From assembly GCF_041925275.1 (NCBI RefSeq), contig NZ_JBHEUZ010000008.1, positions 62,001 to 126,000 of the forward strand: a DNA stretch of 64,000 bases. Reading direction: 5' to 3'. This document shows positions 8,659-16,291 of this stretch, piece after piece. A model generated the notes under the pieces. The model was not told the DNA's origin, did no database searches, and saw only the letters and a list, made by a program, of their open reading frames with translations. The stretch comes from Parapedobacter pyrenivorans_A. GTDB lineage: Bacteria; Bacteroidota; Bacteroidia; Sphingobacteriales; Sphingobacteriaceae. The position numbers and the translations under genes are program-made. Within the stretch, counting starts at the first letter, position 1. Each line of letters begins with the position of its first letter.

Positions 8659-8666
8659 TATCTTTG
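8659..8666 (+). promoter_or_regulatory. -7 box (TATCTTTG) for the metal ATPase gene
   Basis: Exact TAnnTTTG match, 28 bases before ATG 8695. No good -33 box is seen, so an activator or alternative sigma factor may be needed. Confidence 0.45.
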
Positions 8667-8694
8667 GATATGGTTGTCTTTATAACGGTATATC

Positions 8695-10638
8695 ATGGGT
8701 AATGGGAATACGGTGTCTTGCTGCGACACATCTCATGCGCATGGCGGAAGTCATAACCACGGTGCCAGCCGGTCTACCTTCGGGCTTTTCCTGCCTGCTA
8801 TCATAAGCTTTATCTTGCTCCTCATCGGGCTCGCCTTTGACAATGGCTGGCTTGCACGGCCAACATTCTTCGAAGGCTGGATACGGTTGGTGTGGTACGC
8901 GGTAGCTTATCTTCCAGTAGGTGGTCCCGTGATCGTGGAGATGTTTCAAGCCTTTGCCAAAGGCGAACTTTTCTCAGAGTTCACGCTCATGGTCATCGCT
9001 ACGCTCGGAGCTTTTTTCATCGGCGAGTACCCCGAAGGCGTGGCCGTCATGCTCTTCTATACGGTGGGCGAAAATTTGCAGGGTATGGCGGTACGCCGGG
9101 CTAAAGGCAACATCAAGGCACTTTTGGACCAACGGCCCGATGAGGTCACCGTCCTCGAGTCGGGCACGCCCCTTACCCTCAAAGCCGAACAGGCCGCCGT
9201 TGGGATGACCATACAGCTCAAGCCCGGCGAGAAACTCGCATTGGACGGCGAATTGCTTTCCGAACGCGCGTCGTTCGATACCGCTGCGCTGACCGGTGAG
9301 AGCAAACCGGCCACGAAAGAAAAAGGCGAGTTGGTATTGGCCGGCATGATCAACTTGAATACGGTGGCCCAGGTGCGTATCACGGCGGCTTATACCGATA
9401 GCAAACTTAGCCGCATCATTGCCTTGGTACAGGATGCCACGGCACAGAAAGCACCTACCGAACTATTCATCCGGAAATTCGCAAAGGTCTACACACCCAT
9501 TGTCGTGTTGTTGGCCGCACTCATCGTGCTGGTGCCCGCTTTGTTTGTGGCCGATTATGTATTTAACGATTGGTTGTACCGGGCGCTGGTGTTTTTGGTG
9601 ATTTCCTGTCCCTGCGCGTTGGTCATTTCCATCCCTCTTGGCTATTTCGGCGGCATCGGTGCCGCCAGCCGGCACGGTATCCTCTTCAAAGGCAGCAATT
9701 TCCTCGATACCTTGGCGCACGTCCGGCACGTGGTCATGGACAAGACCGGCACATTGACTAAAGGGGTGTTCCGCGTACAAGAGGTCCTGATCGCCGACTC
9801 GTTCGATCGCCCAACGATACTCCGGTGGGTCGACGCATTGGAGCGCCATAGCACCCATCCCGTGGCCACGGCAATCCACGACTATGTCGGCGCAACCAAC
9901 GGGTCAGTGCCGTTGGAGCGCGTGGAAGAAATGGCCGGGCTTGGCATGGCGGCCGCCATCGAGGGGAAGCAACTGCTGGTGGGTAGTTTCAAACTGCTCG
10001 ACCAATCCGGAATAACGTACAACGTAGATACAAACACGTTAACCGACACGGTGGTGGCGGTAGCATACGATGGCCAATTTGTGGGGCACCTCGTCATCGC
10101 CGATGAAGTAAAGGCCGATGCAGAAGATGCCATCAGGCAACTGAAAGCACTCGGCGTTACCCCTACCATGCTTAGCGGCGACCGCGCAGCGGTGGTACGG
10201 GCGGTCGCCGGCAAGTTGGGCATTGCCGATGCATATGGCGACCTACTTCCCGCCGACAAGGCGAGCAAGCTAACCGAAATAAAATCGGTAAACCACCGCG
10301 CCGCATTTGTGGGCGATGGCGTGAATGATGCGCCCGTCGTTGCCCTCAGCGATGTGGGGATAGCCATGGGGGGTCTGGGCAGCGATGCCACCATCGAGAC
10401 CGCCGATGTGGTGATCCAAGACGACCGTCCGGGCAAGATTCCGACGGCCATACGCATTGGCCGCGCCACACGCCGCATAGTCTGGCAAAATATAACGATG
10501 GCCTTCGCGGTGAAAGCCATAGTGCTTATCCTTGGGGCGGGCGGGCTGGCCGGCATGTGGGAAGCCGTTTTTGCCGACGTGGGCGTTGCTTTACTGGCCA
10601 TTGGCAATGCCATACGCATCCAGCGGATGCGGTTCTAA
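8695..10638 (+). CDS. P1B-2-type Zn2+/Cd2+/Pb2+-transporting ATPase
   Basis: 647 residues. The actuator motif TGES is at 200-203, the transmembrane metal motif SCPCALV with Cys305-Pro-Cys307, the phosphorylation site DKTGTLT at Asp349, then the HP motif (RHSTHPVA) and GDGVNDAPV. The last two helices carry the Lys (FAVKAIVLILG) and Asp (FADVGVALLAIGNAIRI) typical of ZntA/CadA, which points to Zn/Cd/Pb export. There is no N-terminal HMA domain; instead residues 9-23 are Cys/His-rich (CCDTSHAHGGSHNHG), a likely soft-metal-binding head. It diverges from an ECF operon that encodes a free-standing HMA-like protein. Confidence 0.95.
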   Translation: MGNGNTVSCCDTSHAHGGSHNHGASRSTFGLFLPAIISFILLLIGLAFDNGWLARPTFFEGWIRLVWYAVAYLPVGGPVIVEMFQAFAKGELFSEFTLMVIATLGAFFIGEYPEGVAVMLFYTVGENLQGMAVRRAKGNIKALLDQRPDEVTVLESGTPLTLKAEQAAVGMTIQLKPGEKLALDGELLSERASFDTAALTGESKPATKEKGELVLAGMINLNTVAQVRITAAYTDSKLSRIIALVQDATAQKAPTELFIRKFAKVYTPIVVLLAALIVLVPALFVADYVFNDWLYRALVFLVISCPCALVISIPLGYFGGIGAASRHGILFKGSNFLDTLAHVRHVVMDKTGTLTKGVFRVQEVLIADSFDRPTILRWVDALERHSTHPVATAIHDYVGATNGSVPLERVEEMAGLGMAAAIEGKQLLVGSFKLLDQSGITYNVDTNTLTDTVVAVAYDGQFVGHLVIADEVKADAEDAIRQLKALGVTPTMLSGDRAAVVRAVAGKLGIADAYGDLLPADKASKLTEIKSVNHRAAFVGDGVNDAPVVALSDVGIAMGGLGSDATIETADVVIQDDRPGKIPTAIRIGRATRRIVWQNITMAFAVKAIVLILGAGGLAGMWEAVFADVGVALLAIGNAIRIQRMRF

Positions 10639-10649
10639 CTTATTTTTTA

Positions 10650-10657
10650 TAAATTTG
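10650..10657 (+). promoter_or_regulatory. -7 box (TAAATTTG) before the sugar isomerase gene
   Basis: Exact TAnnTTTG match 20 bases before ATG 10678, in the 39-base gap after the ATPase gene. It suggests the isomerase has its own promoter. Confidence 0.4.
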
Positions 10658-10677
10658 TTGCTTACCAAAACACAATT

Positions 10678-11559
10678 ATGAAGCATTCTATTGACAGAAA
10701 ACAATTCCTCCAAGCGATGTCGTTGCTGGCTGGTTCGTCTTTATTACCCGCTTCGGCATGGGCGGCTATTCGCAGCAACCCTGCCAGCAAAATGAAACTT
10801 GGGCTCGTTACTTACCTGTGGGGCAAGGATTGGGATGTTCCCACCCTCATTGCCAACTGTACGGCCACGGGTTTGACGGGTGTGGAGCTGCGTGTGGATC
10901 ATGCGCACGGCGTTTCGCCCGAAATGGGCAAGCGCGAGCGGCGATTGGTGAGGGATCGGTTTGCCGATAGTGCCGTGGAATGCGTGGGCATGGGCACCAA
11001 CGAGCAGTACGATTTCCCTGACCTGCAACGGCTACAGACGTCCATTGCACGCACCAAGGAGTTCATCCAACTGAGTGCCGATATCGGTGGCAGCGGTGTA
11101 AAAGTGAAGCCCAATGCGTTCCATAGTGGCATACCGCGCGAAAAAACCATGGCGCAAATCGGCGCAGCGCTGAACGAACTTGCCGCCTATGCTGCCGATC
11201 TGGGGCAGCAACTCCGTCTGGAAGTGCATGGCAACGAAACGCAAGACCTTCCCAATATCAAAACCATCATGGACCATGCCGATCATCCCAATGCCACCAT
11301 CTGCTGGAACTGCAATCCGCAGGACCTGGACGGGGAAGGTTTCCAATACAACTTCAATCTCGTGAAAGACCGCTTTGGCGATACCATACATGTGCGCGAA
11401 CTCGACCGTACGGACTATCCCTACCCTGCATTGCTGGAGAACCTTGCCCACATGGAGTATGGCGGATGGATATTGCTGGAATGCCACACCGATCCTGCTG
11501 ATAAGGTAAAGTCTATGCATGAGCAGCGCGCTGTTTTCGACCGGATGACGTCGGCGTAA
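10678..11559 (+). CDS. Exported sugar phosphate isomerase/epimerase-like TIM-barrel protein
   Basis: 293 residues. An N-terminal export signal (SIDRKQFLQAMSLLAGSSLLPASAWAA) resembles the Tat-type heads of this group but has only one Arg. The xylose-isomerase-like (AP endonuclease 2) barrel is recognised from LGLVTYLWGKDWDVPTLIANCTATGLTGVELRVDHAHGV, GVKVKPNAF, LRLEVHGNET, ICWNCNPQDLDGEGF, HVRELDRTDYPY and GGWILLECHTDP, which supply His/Glu/Asp ligands for a metal. It is convergent with the VWA gene (11 bases between stops). Substrate unknown. Confidence 0.88.
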   Translation: MKHSIDRKQFLQAMSLLAGSSLLPASAWAAIRSNPASKMKLGLVTYLWGKDWDVPTLIANCTATGLTGVELRVDHAHGVSPEMGKRERRLVRDRFADSAVECVGMGTNEQYDFPDLQRLQTSIARTKEFIQLSADIGGSGVKVKPNAFHSGIPREKTMAQIGAALNELAAYAADLGQQLRLEVHGNETQDLPNIKTIMDHADHPNATICWNCNPQDLDGEGFQYNFNLVKDRFGDTIHVRELDRTDYPYPALLENLAHMEYGGWILLECHTDPADKVKSMHEQRAVFDRMTSA

Positions 11560-11570
11560 GCGCAGCGGGG

Positions 11571-13448
11571 TTATTCGTTCCCCGCCGCGAAGTCGTTGCT
11601 TTTAGCCAATAATTTCACGCTTTCCGCCAGCCGGATAAATTCTGCCCGGTAGCCTTCGTCATCTGCTCCCTTGGCTCCTTTGGCCCGGGCGATCAACTGG
11701 TCGTAGTTTGCCTGCTGTTTGTAGTCCGAATGGCGTAGCAGCATACCCAGTTCGGCCACGGCACTGGCAAACCGGAAATCGGTAGAGGCGTTGGTAAGCT
11801 CCAGTGGCCGGTCGGCCACAACCACCTGTTGCAACCGGCTTTTATCCCCATCCGGCTCCTTATAGCGGAATTTCACTGTCGCCACTTCGCTACTGTTGCC
11901 CACTATGGGCCGCTCCCTCGCCGGCTGGTATTTCAGCGGGTCCACATCACCGGGGTAGTTGCTCTTCACCCCTACGGGTACGATCTCATAAAGCGCGGTT
12001 ACGGTGTGGCCTACACCCATATCGCCGCCCAATTTCTCGTCGTTATTAAAGTCTTCCTTTTCCAATAATCGATTTTCATACCCCAACAGTCTATATGCCT
12101 GCACCTTGGCCGGATTGAACTCTACCTGTACCTTTACATCTTTAGCCACCGTAAATAGCGTACCGCCAAACTCGGTAACCATCGCTTTGCGGGCTTCGGT
12201 GATGTTGTCGATATAGGCATAATTCCCGTGCCCTTTATTGGCGAGCAGTTCCATCTTGCTGTCCTTGAGGTTGCCCATACCGAAACCCAGCACGGATAAG
12301 CTAACGCCACGCTGCCGTTCTTTGGCAATGAGCTGCTCCATATCGCCATCGCTAGAAGGCCCCACATTGAAATCACCGTCTGAAGCAAGGATAATACGGT
12401 TGTTTCCGCCTTTGATGAAGTGCTGCTGTGCCGTGCGGTAGGCCAGTTGGAGACCAGCACCGCCAGCGGTTGATCCATTCGCGTTGAGTGCGTCAATCGC
12501 ATCCTTTATCTTGGTTTTCTGGCTTCCCGGAGTGCTTTCCAAGGCCACATGTGCCGAACCGGCATAGGTCACAATGGCCACCTGGTCGTTACCGCGTAAC
12601 TGGTCGACCAATAGTTTCATCGATGCCTGTGCCAACGGCAGCCTATTGGCGCCCATCATCGATCCCGAAACATCAATAAGGAACACGAGGTTGGATGGTG
12701 GTAGTTTATCGGCAGGCACCGACTTGGCCTTCAGGCCGATGCGCAACAGACGATGTTTGGGGTTCCAAGGTGCAGTTGCCAGTTCGGTATGGATGGCCAC
12801 CGGTTCATTGGTTGACGGCCCCTTGAGGTCATACTGGAAATAATTGACCATTTCCTCAATCCGAACGGCGTCTTTGGGTGGCAACTGACCATTGTTGATG
12901 AAGCGGCGGAAATTGCTGTACGAGGCGGCATCCACATCGATGGCGAACGTAGAAAGCGCTTCATCCAATGGACTATGGAACTTGTTTTCGGTTATACCTG
13001 CGTACGACTCCGTGTTGGTCGGTCGTGGCATAAACACCTGTGGAGCATACGTCATCCGCGACACGCCACTGGCCCGGACGTTTGCTACGCTCCCTGCCAT
13101 CTCCGCTATCACCTGCTTACCGTGTCCCACAACGATCACTTCATCAAGCCGTTGTTTTGCGGGTTCGAGGTGCACGTCTATTACACTTTCCTTCCCTATT
13201 TTTACCCGCCGGTTTTCATATCCGATGAACTGGAACAGCAGGTATTTACCTTTTTCGGCCCGGATGGAATAAGCGCCCTTCGCATCGGTCTTGGTAGCTA
13301 CGTGAGTACCTTCGAGCAAAACAGTGACGTTGGCCAATGCGACGCCCGTTTGTTGATCATAAACCGTTCCGCTGATGGTTAGCGGTGTTTCCGTACGGTA
13401 TCCCACCAGGGATAACGAAAGGACCATTGCAATGCATATCGACTTCAT
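11571..13448 (-). CDS. YfbK-type VWA protein with carboxypeptidase-regulatory domain and SusC-like signature
   Basis: 625 residues from ATG 13448; an in-frame extension to 13871 exists but runs across the divergent sigma gene and is not protein-like. Order: signal peptide (1-20), carboxypeptidase-D regulatory-like domain (about 24-96), the SusC-style motif DEVIVVGHG at 102-110, a YfbK N-terminal segment (AIDVDAASYSNFRRFINNGQLPP), a von Willebrand A domain with MIDAS DVSGSM (259-264) and LASDGDFNVG, and a DUF3520-type C-terminus (YEIVPVG...AELGMLLR). It is probably periplasmic or outer-membrane anchored. It diverges from an ECF sigma factor with 78 bases between starts. Function unknown in this family. 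Confidence 0.9.
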   Translation of the reverse strand: MKSICIAMVLSLSLVGYRTETPLTISGTVYDQQTGVALANVTVLLEGTHVATKTDAKGAYSIRAEKGKYLLFQFIGYENRRVKIGKESVIDVHLEPAKQRLDEVIVVGHGKQVIAEMAGSVANVRASGVSRMTYAPQVFMPRPTNTESYAGITENKFHSPLDEALSTFAIDVDAASYSNFRRFINNGQLPPKDAVRIEEMVNYFQYDLKGPSTNEPVAIHTELATAPWNPKHRLLRIGLKAKSVPADKLPPSNLVFLIDVSGSMMGANRLPLAQASMKLLVDQLRGNDQVAIVTYAGSAHVALESTPGSQKTKIKDAIDALNANGSTAGGAGLQLAYRTAQQHFIKGGNNRIILASDGDFNVGPSSDGDMEQLIAKERQRGVSLSVLGFGMGNLKDSKMELLANKGHGNYAYIDNITEARKAMVTEFGGTLFTVAKDVKVQVEFNPAKVQAYRLLGYENRLLEKEDFNNDEKLGGDMGVGHTVTALYEIVPVGVKSNYPGDVDPLKYQPARERPIVGNSSEVATVKFRYKEPDGDKSRLQQVVVADRPLELTNASTDFRFASAVAELGMLLRHSDYKQQANYDQLIARAKGAKGADDEGYRAEFIRLAESVKLLAKSNDFAAGNE

Positions 13449-13526
13449 AATGTTTGAATTTTGCCGAAGGATGCGCATGCACACAAATTTCCACAAACCA
13501 GAAAAAAAAATTACTTTCACCCACCC

Positions 13527-14102
13527 ATGGGCGGATTCGGTACACCAAAAAAAAACATCGACGACGAAGTACTTCTGCGGCGCTATCGCGACAACGGTGA
13601 TTTGGCCGTGCTTGGCGAACTCTATGAGGCCCACGCCGAAATGGTCTACTACGTGTGCATGCGTTACCTCAAGGATAGCGAGCGCAGCAAGGATGCGGTG
13701 ATGCAGATTTTTGAGGAACTCATCCATAAGGTCAATAAACAGGAAATCCAGCGCTTCGGCAGCTGGCTGTACGTACTTAGCCGAAACCATTGCCTCATGC
13801 AATTGCGTGCCGAGAAAAACAGGCATCACGTTTCCATCGATGAATTTGTGGAATTTCCCCTCGCTGTGCATCCGGAGGACGAGGCAGGCGAAAAGGAACG
13901 GCAGCTCACGGCACTGGAACGCTGCATGGACCAGCTACCCGAAAAACAAAAACGTAGCGTAGATTTGTTTTTCTTAAACGAGAAGTGCTATAAGGAGATA
14001 GCCGAATTGACCGGATATAGCTTAAAAGAGGTGAAGAGCTACATCCAGAATGGTAAACGGAATTTAAAATTGTGCATGGAGGCCAACCATGGAAAAGGGT
14101 AA
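13527..14102 (+). CDS. ECF-type RNA polymerase sigma factor
   Basis: 191 residues from ATG 13527; the frame also opens at 13461 but that extension is lysine/histidine-rich and not conserved-looking. Region 2 spans EVLLRRYRDNGDLAVLGELYEAHAEMVYYVCMRYL...SKDAVMQIFEELIHKV...FGSWLYVLSRNHCLMQLR and region 4 spans MDQLPEKQKRSVDLFFLNEKCYKEIAELTGYSLKEVKSYIQNGKRNLKLCM. Its end overlaps the start of the anti-sigma-like gene by 14 bases, so production of the two proteins is coupled. Confidence 0.92.
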   Translation: MGGFGTPKKNIDDEVLLRRYRDNGDLAVLGELYEAHAEMVYYVCMRYLKDSERSKDAVMQIFEELIHKVNKQEIQRFGSWLYVLSRNHCLMQLRAEKNRHHVSIDEFVEFPLAVHPEDEAGEKERQLTALERCMDQLPEKQKRSVDLFFLNEKCYKEIAELTGYSLKEVKSYIQNGKRNLKLCMEANHGKG

Positions 14103-15318
14103 CGTGGATATGGAATTAATCAGGCGGTACGTCCGCGGGGAGCTCACCCCCCGCGAAATGTACGCGTTGGAACGGCAGGCGCAGACCGACCCGATGTTGA
14201 TGGATATCATCCTTGGCATGGAGCAGGAGGCGCCGCACGTGCACAGCGATAATCTTGCCGATATCCGCAAGCGCATAGCCGAACGTGCCGCCCAGCCGCG
14301 GACATCCTCACGCCGCCTCGCCCCCGCCCAGCGGTGGGCCATAGCGGCGTCCGTCTTGGCCGTATTGACGGTAGGTACGTGGTGGTTCACACGTGAAAAC
14401 ACCCTTCCGGAGCGTGAATCCGTGGCAGCCTCATCGAAGGAAATACGGCAAGAAGCCGCCCCGGAAATAGCACCATCGACCGAACCGGGGCCTTCCCCGG
14501 CGGAAAGGGAAGCCAGCGCTGCACCGCAACAATTGCGCACCGCACCCTCCACAGCGGCGGCGTCACGGGAACAAGAGGATTCTGTAGTCGTGGTTGGCTA
14601 CGGTACCCAAAGGAAATCGGCAGTCGTTGGGGCGGTGACCCGTTTAGCTGCCAAGGAAAACGACACTCCTTTCATCGTTGGAGACCAAGCCCTTGCCAGT
14701 CGGACGGACGGCATCCGTATCCGTGGCATCGGCATACCCCGCCACGCGGTGCACCCGCAACCTATCATCGGGAAGGTGGTGGATGAGACGACGCATGAAC
14801 CGTTGGCGGGTGTTACCATCCAGGTTACCGATGAGCACACCGTGGCCACAGATAAACTGGGTCGCTTCATGGCATTAGACACTTCACAGACACTTACAGC
14901 CCGGTACATCGGTTACGAAACACAAACCGTCCGGATAGACGGCCGTGATAGCGTGACCATCGCCCTGCGGCCCAATGAGACCGGGCTGAGCGAGGTCGTT
15001 GTAGTAGGATACGGCCAACGCCGGCGGCGGACCGAAGCGGAGAACGTAGAGCACACCGAAAGCAAGCCCATACCCAAAGACGGCTGGGATGCATATCGGC
15101 GATACCTAAAGGATGCCATGAAACTGGCTCAGGGCCAGGAGGGAACGGTCCACTTGGTATTCACCGTCGACGATGAAGGGCGCCCGACCGCAATCAAGGT
15201 AACCGAGACGACCAACAATAAACTCAACGCTTTTGCAACCCTGGTCGTACGGGATGGACCACGTTGGCTACCGGGAGCAAACGGCGAACGTACGGCTACG
15301 CTGCAACTAACCTTCTGA
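14089..15318 (+). CDS. Anti-sigma-like membrane protein with SusC-like signatures and TonB C-terminal domain
   Basis: 409 residues. Residues 1-80 are a charged cytoplasmic head (MELIRRYVRGELTPREMYALERQAQTDPMLMDIILGM) like Bacteroidota anti-sigma/zinc-finger-less regulators; one transmembrane helix lies at 83-100. The periplasmic part has a disordered linker, then VVVVGYGTQRKSAVVGAVT (166-184), a carboxypeptidase-regulatory domain (224-298), a second EVVVVGYG (302-309), and a TonB C-terminal-like fold (about 330-409; VHLVFTVDDEGRPTAIKV). The VVVVGYG pieces copy the signature that precedes the plug of SusC transporters, yet there is no barrel. It overlaps the upstream sigma gene and is its presumed regulator. 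Confidence 0.85.
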   Translation: MEKGNVDMELIRRYVRGELTPREMYALERQAQTDPMLMDIILGMEQEAPHVHSDNLADIRKRIAERAAQPRTSSRRLAPAQRWAIAASVLAVLTVGTWWFTRENTLPERESVAASSKEIRQEAAPEIAPSTEPGPSPAEREASAAPQQLRTAPSTAAASREQEDSVVVVGYGTQRKSAVVGAVTRLAAKENDTPFIVGDQALASRTDGIRIRGIGIPRHAVHPQPIIGKVVDETTHEPLAGVTIQVTDEHTVATDKLGRFMALDTSQTLTARYIGYETQTVRIDGRDSVTIALRPNETGLSEVVVVGYGQRRRRTEAENVEHTESKPIPKDGWDAYRRYLKDAMKLAQGQEGTVHLVFTVDDEGRPTAIKVTETTNNKLNAFATLVVRDGPRWLPGANGERTATLQLTF

Positions 15319-15340
15319 GCAGACAAGATAGGCCGTCAAC

Positions 15341-16231
15341 CTACGCCCTTTTGTCCACTGCCAGCAGAAATACCGTTGCTACAATCAGTAAAGCACCGAG
15401 CCAGTCTACCGTTTGAAACGGAACACCCATCCAAAGCACCGCAATCAGCGTTGCCGACAAAGGTTCTGCCGAGGTAAGCAGGCTGGCTTTTTGCCCACCA
15501 ATGATTTGCACCGCGCGCAAGTACATATAAAATGGGATCAGCGTTCCGAACACCACAACGAACAGCACGTTCACACGGGTATAAACATCCCACACGCCAT
15601 CCGCATGCCAAGGGGGCTTCACAAATGAAATCGCCACCCCACCGATAAACAGCCCCCAACCGATCACACTGACTGCACTGTATTTGCGGAGTAATTTCCC
15701 CGGCATAAGGGTATATAACGCCAAACTAACGGCAGAGGCTATACCCAGTGCCAGTGCTAAAGGCGATATCGCCAAGGTATCCAATCGGCCATGTGTTACC
15801 AGGAGAAACGCACCCAATATCCCAGACAGGACGGCCAGGTAACCGAAAAGATTGAGCCGTTTGCCATACCGCGCAGCCAGGTAGATGGCAATCATCACGG
15901 GCGCCGAAAATTGCAGAATAGTGGCCGTGGCCGCATTGGAATGTTTGATGGCCGCGAAATAGGTATATTGCACGGTCAGCATGCCCGCAATACCGAATAC
16001 AAGCAACCGCAGGCGATCGCCCCTTTCGTGCCAAATACTCCACACATGGCTGTCTTTTTGAACGATACCCAAAAGTAGCAGCAGTGAGCCAGCACCGAGC
16101 ATCCGCACGGCCATTAACCATTCGACGCCCACAGCGCGCTGCTGGAACAGAAATTGACCGGCCGTACCGGAGACACCCCATAACGTGGCGGCAAACAACG
16201 CCATGGCCACCCCTTTCGCATGCGTATTCAT
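15341..16231 (-). CDS. EamA/DMT-family transporter
   Basis: About 296 residues from ATG 16231 (the frame opens at 16261, but MNTHAKGVAMALFAATLWGVSG is the usual start of the family). Ten hydrophobic segments form two EamA repeats: LFAATLWGVSGTAGQFLF...VEWLMAVRMLGAGSLLLLLG and LALGIASAVSLALYTLMPGKLL...GTLIPFYMYLRAVQIIGGQKASLLTSAEPLSATLIAVLWMG. It is an inner-membrane exporter or importer of small metabolites; substrate unknown. It follows the PQQ dehydrogenase gene by 60 bases on the same strand. Confidence 0.92.
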   Translation of the reverse strand: MNTHAKGVAMALFAATLWGVSGTAGQFLFQQRAVGVEWLMAVRMLGAGSLLLLLGIVQKDSHVWSIWHERGDRLRLLVFGIAGMLTVQYTYFAAIKHSNAATATILQFSAPVMIAIYLAARYGKRLNLFGYLAVLSGILGAFLLVTHGRLDTLAISPLALALGIASAVSLALYTLMPGKLLRKYSAVSVIGWGLFIGGVAISFVKPPWHADGVWDVYTRVNVLFVVVFGTLIPFYMYLRAVQIIGGQKASLLTSAEPLSATLIAVLWMGVPFQTVDWLGALLIVATVFLLAVDKRA

Positions 16232-16291
16232 TACGGCAAAAGTAGGCCGAAAATTCCACATTCCTGTGTGTTGCGGATCTACCCCGACTTT

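Noticed and set aside
11561..11589. Terminator between the sugar isomerase and VWA genes
   Set aside because: A GC-rich hairpin forms (one G-U), but there is no T tract on either strand and one arm lies inside the VWA coding sequence.
13449..13871. N-terminal extension of the VWA protein
   Set aside because: The frame is open but runs opposite the sigma gene; the signal peptide begins at ATG 13448 and the extension has no export logic.
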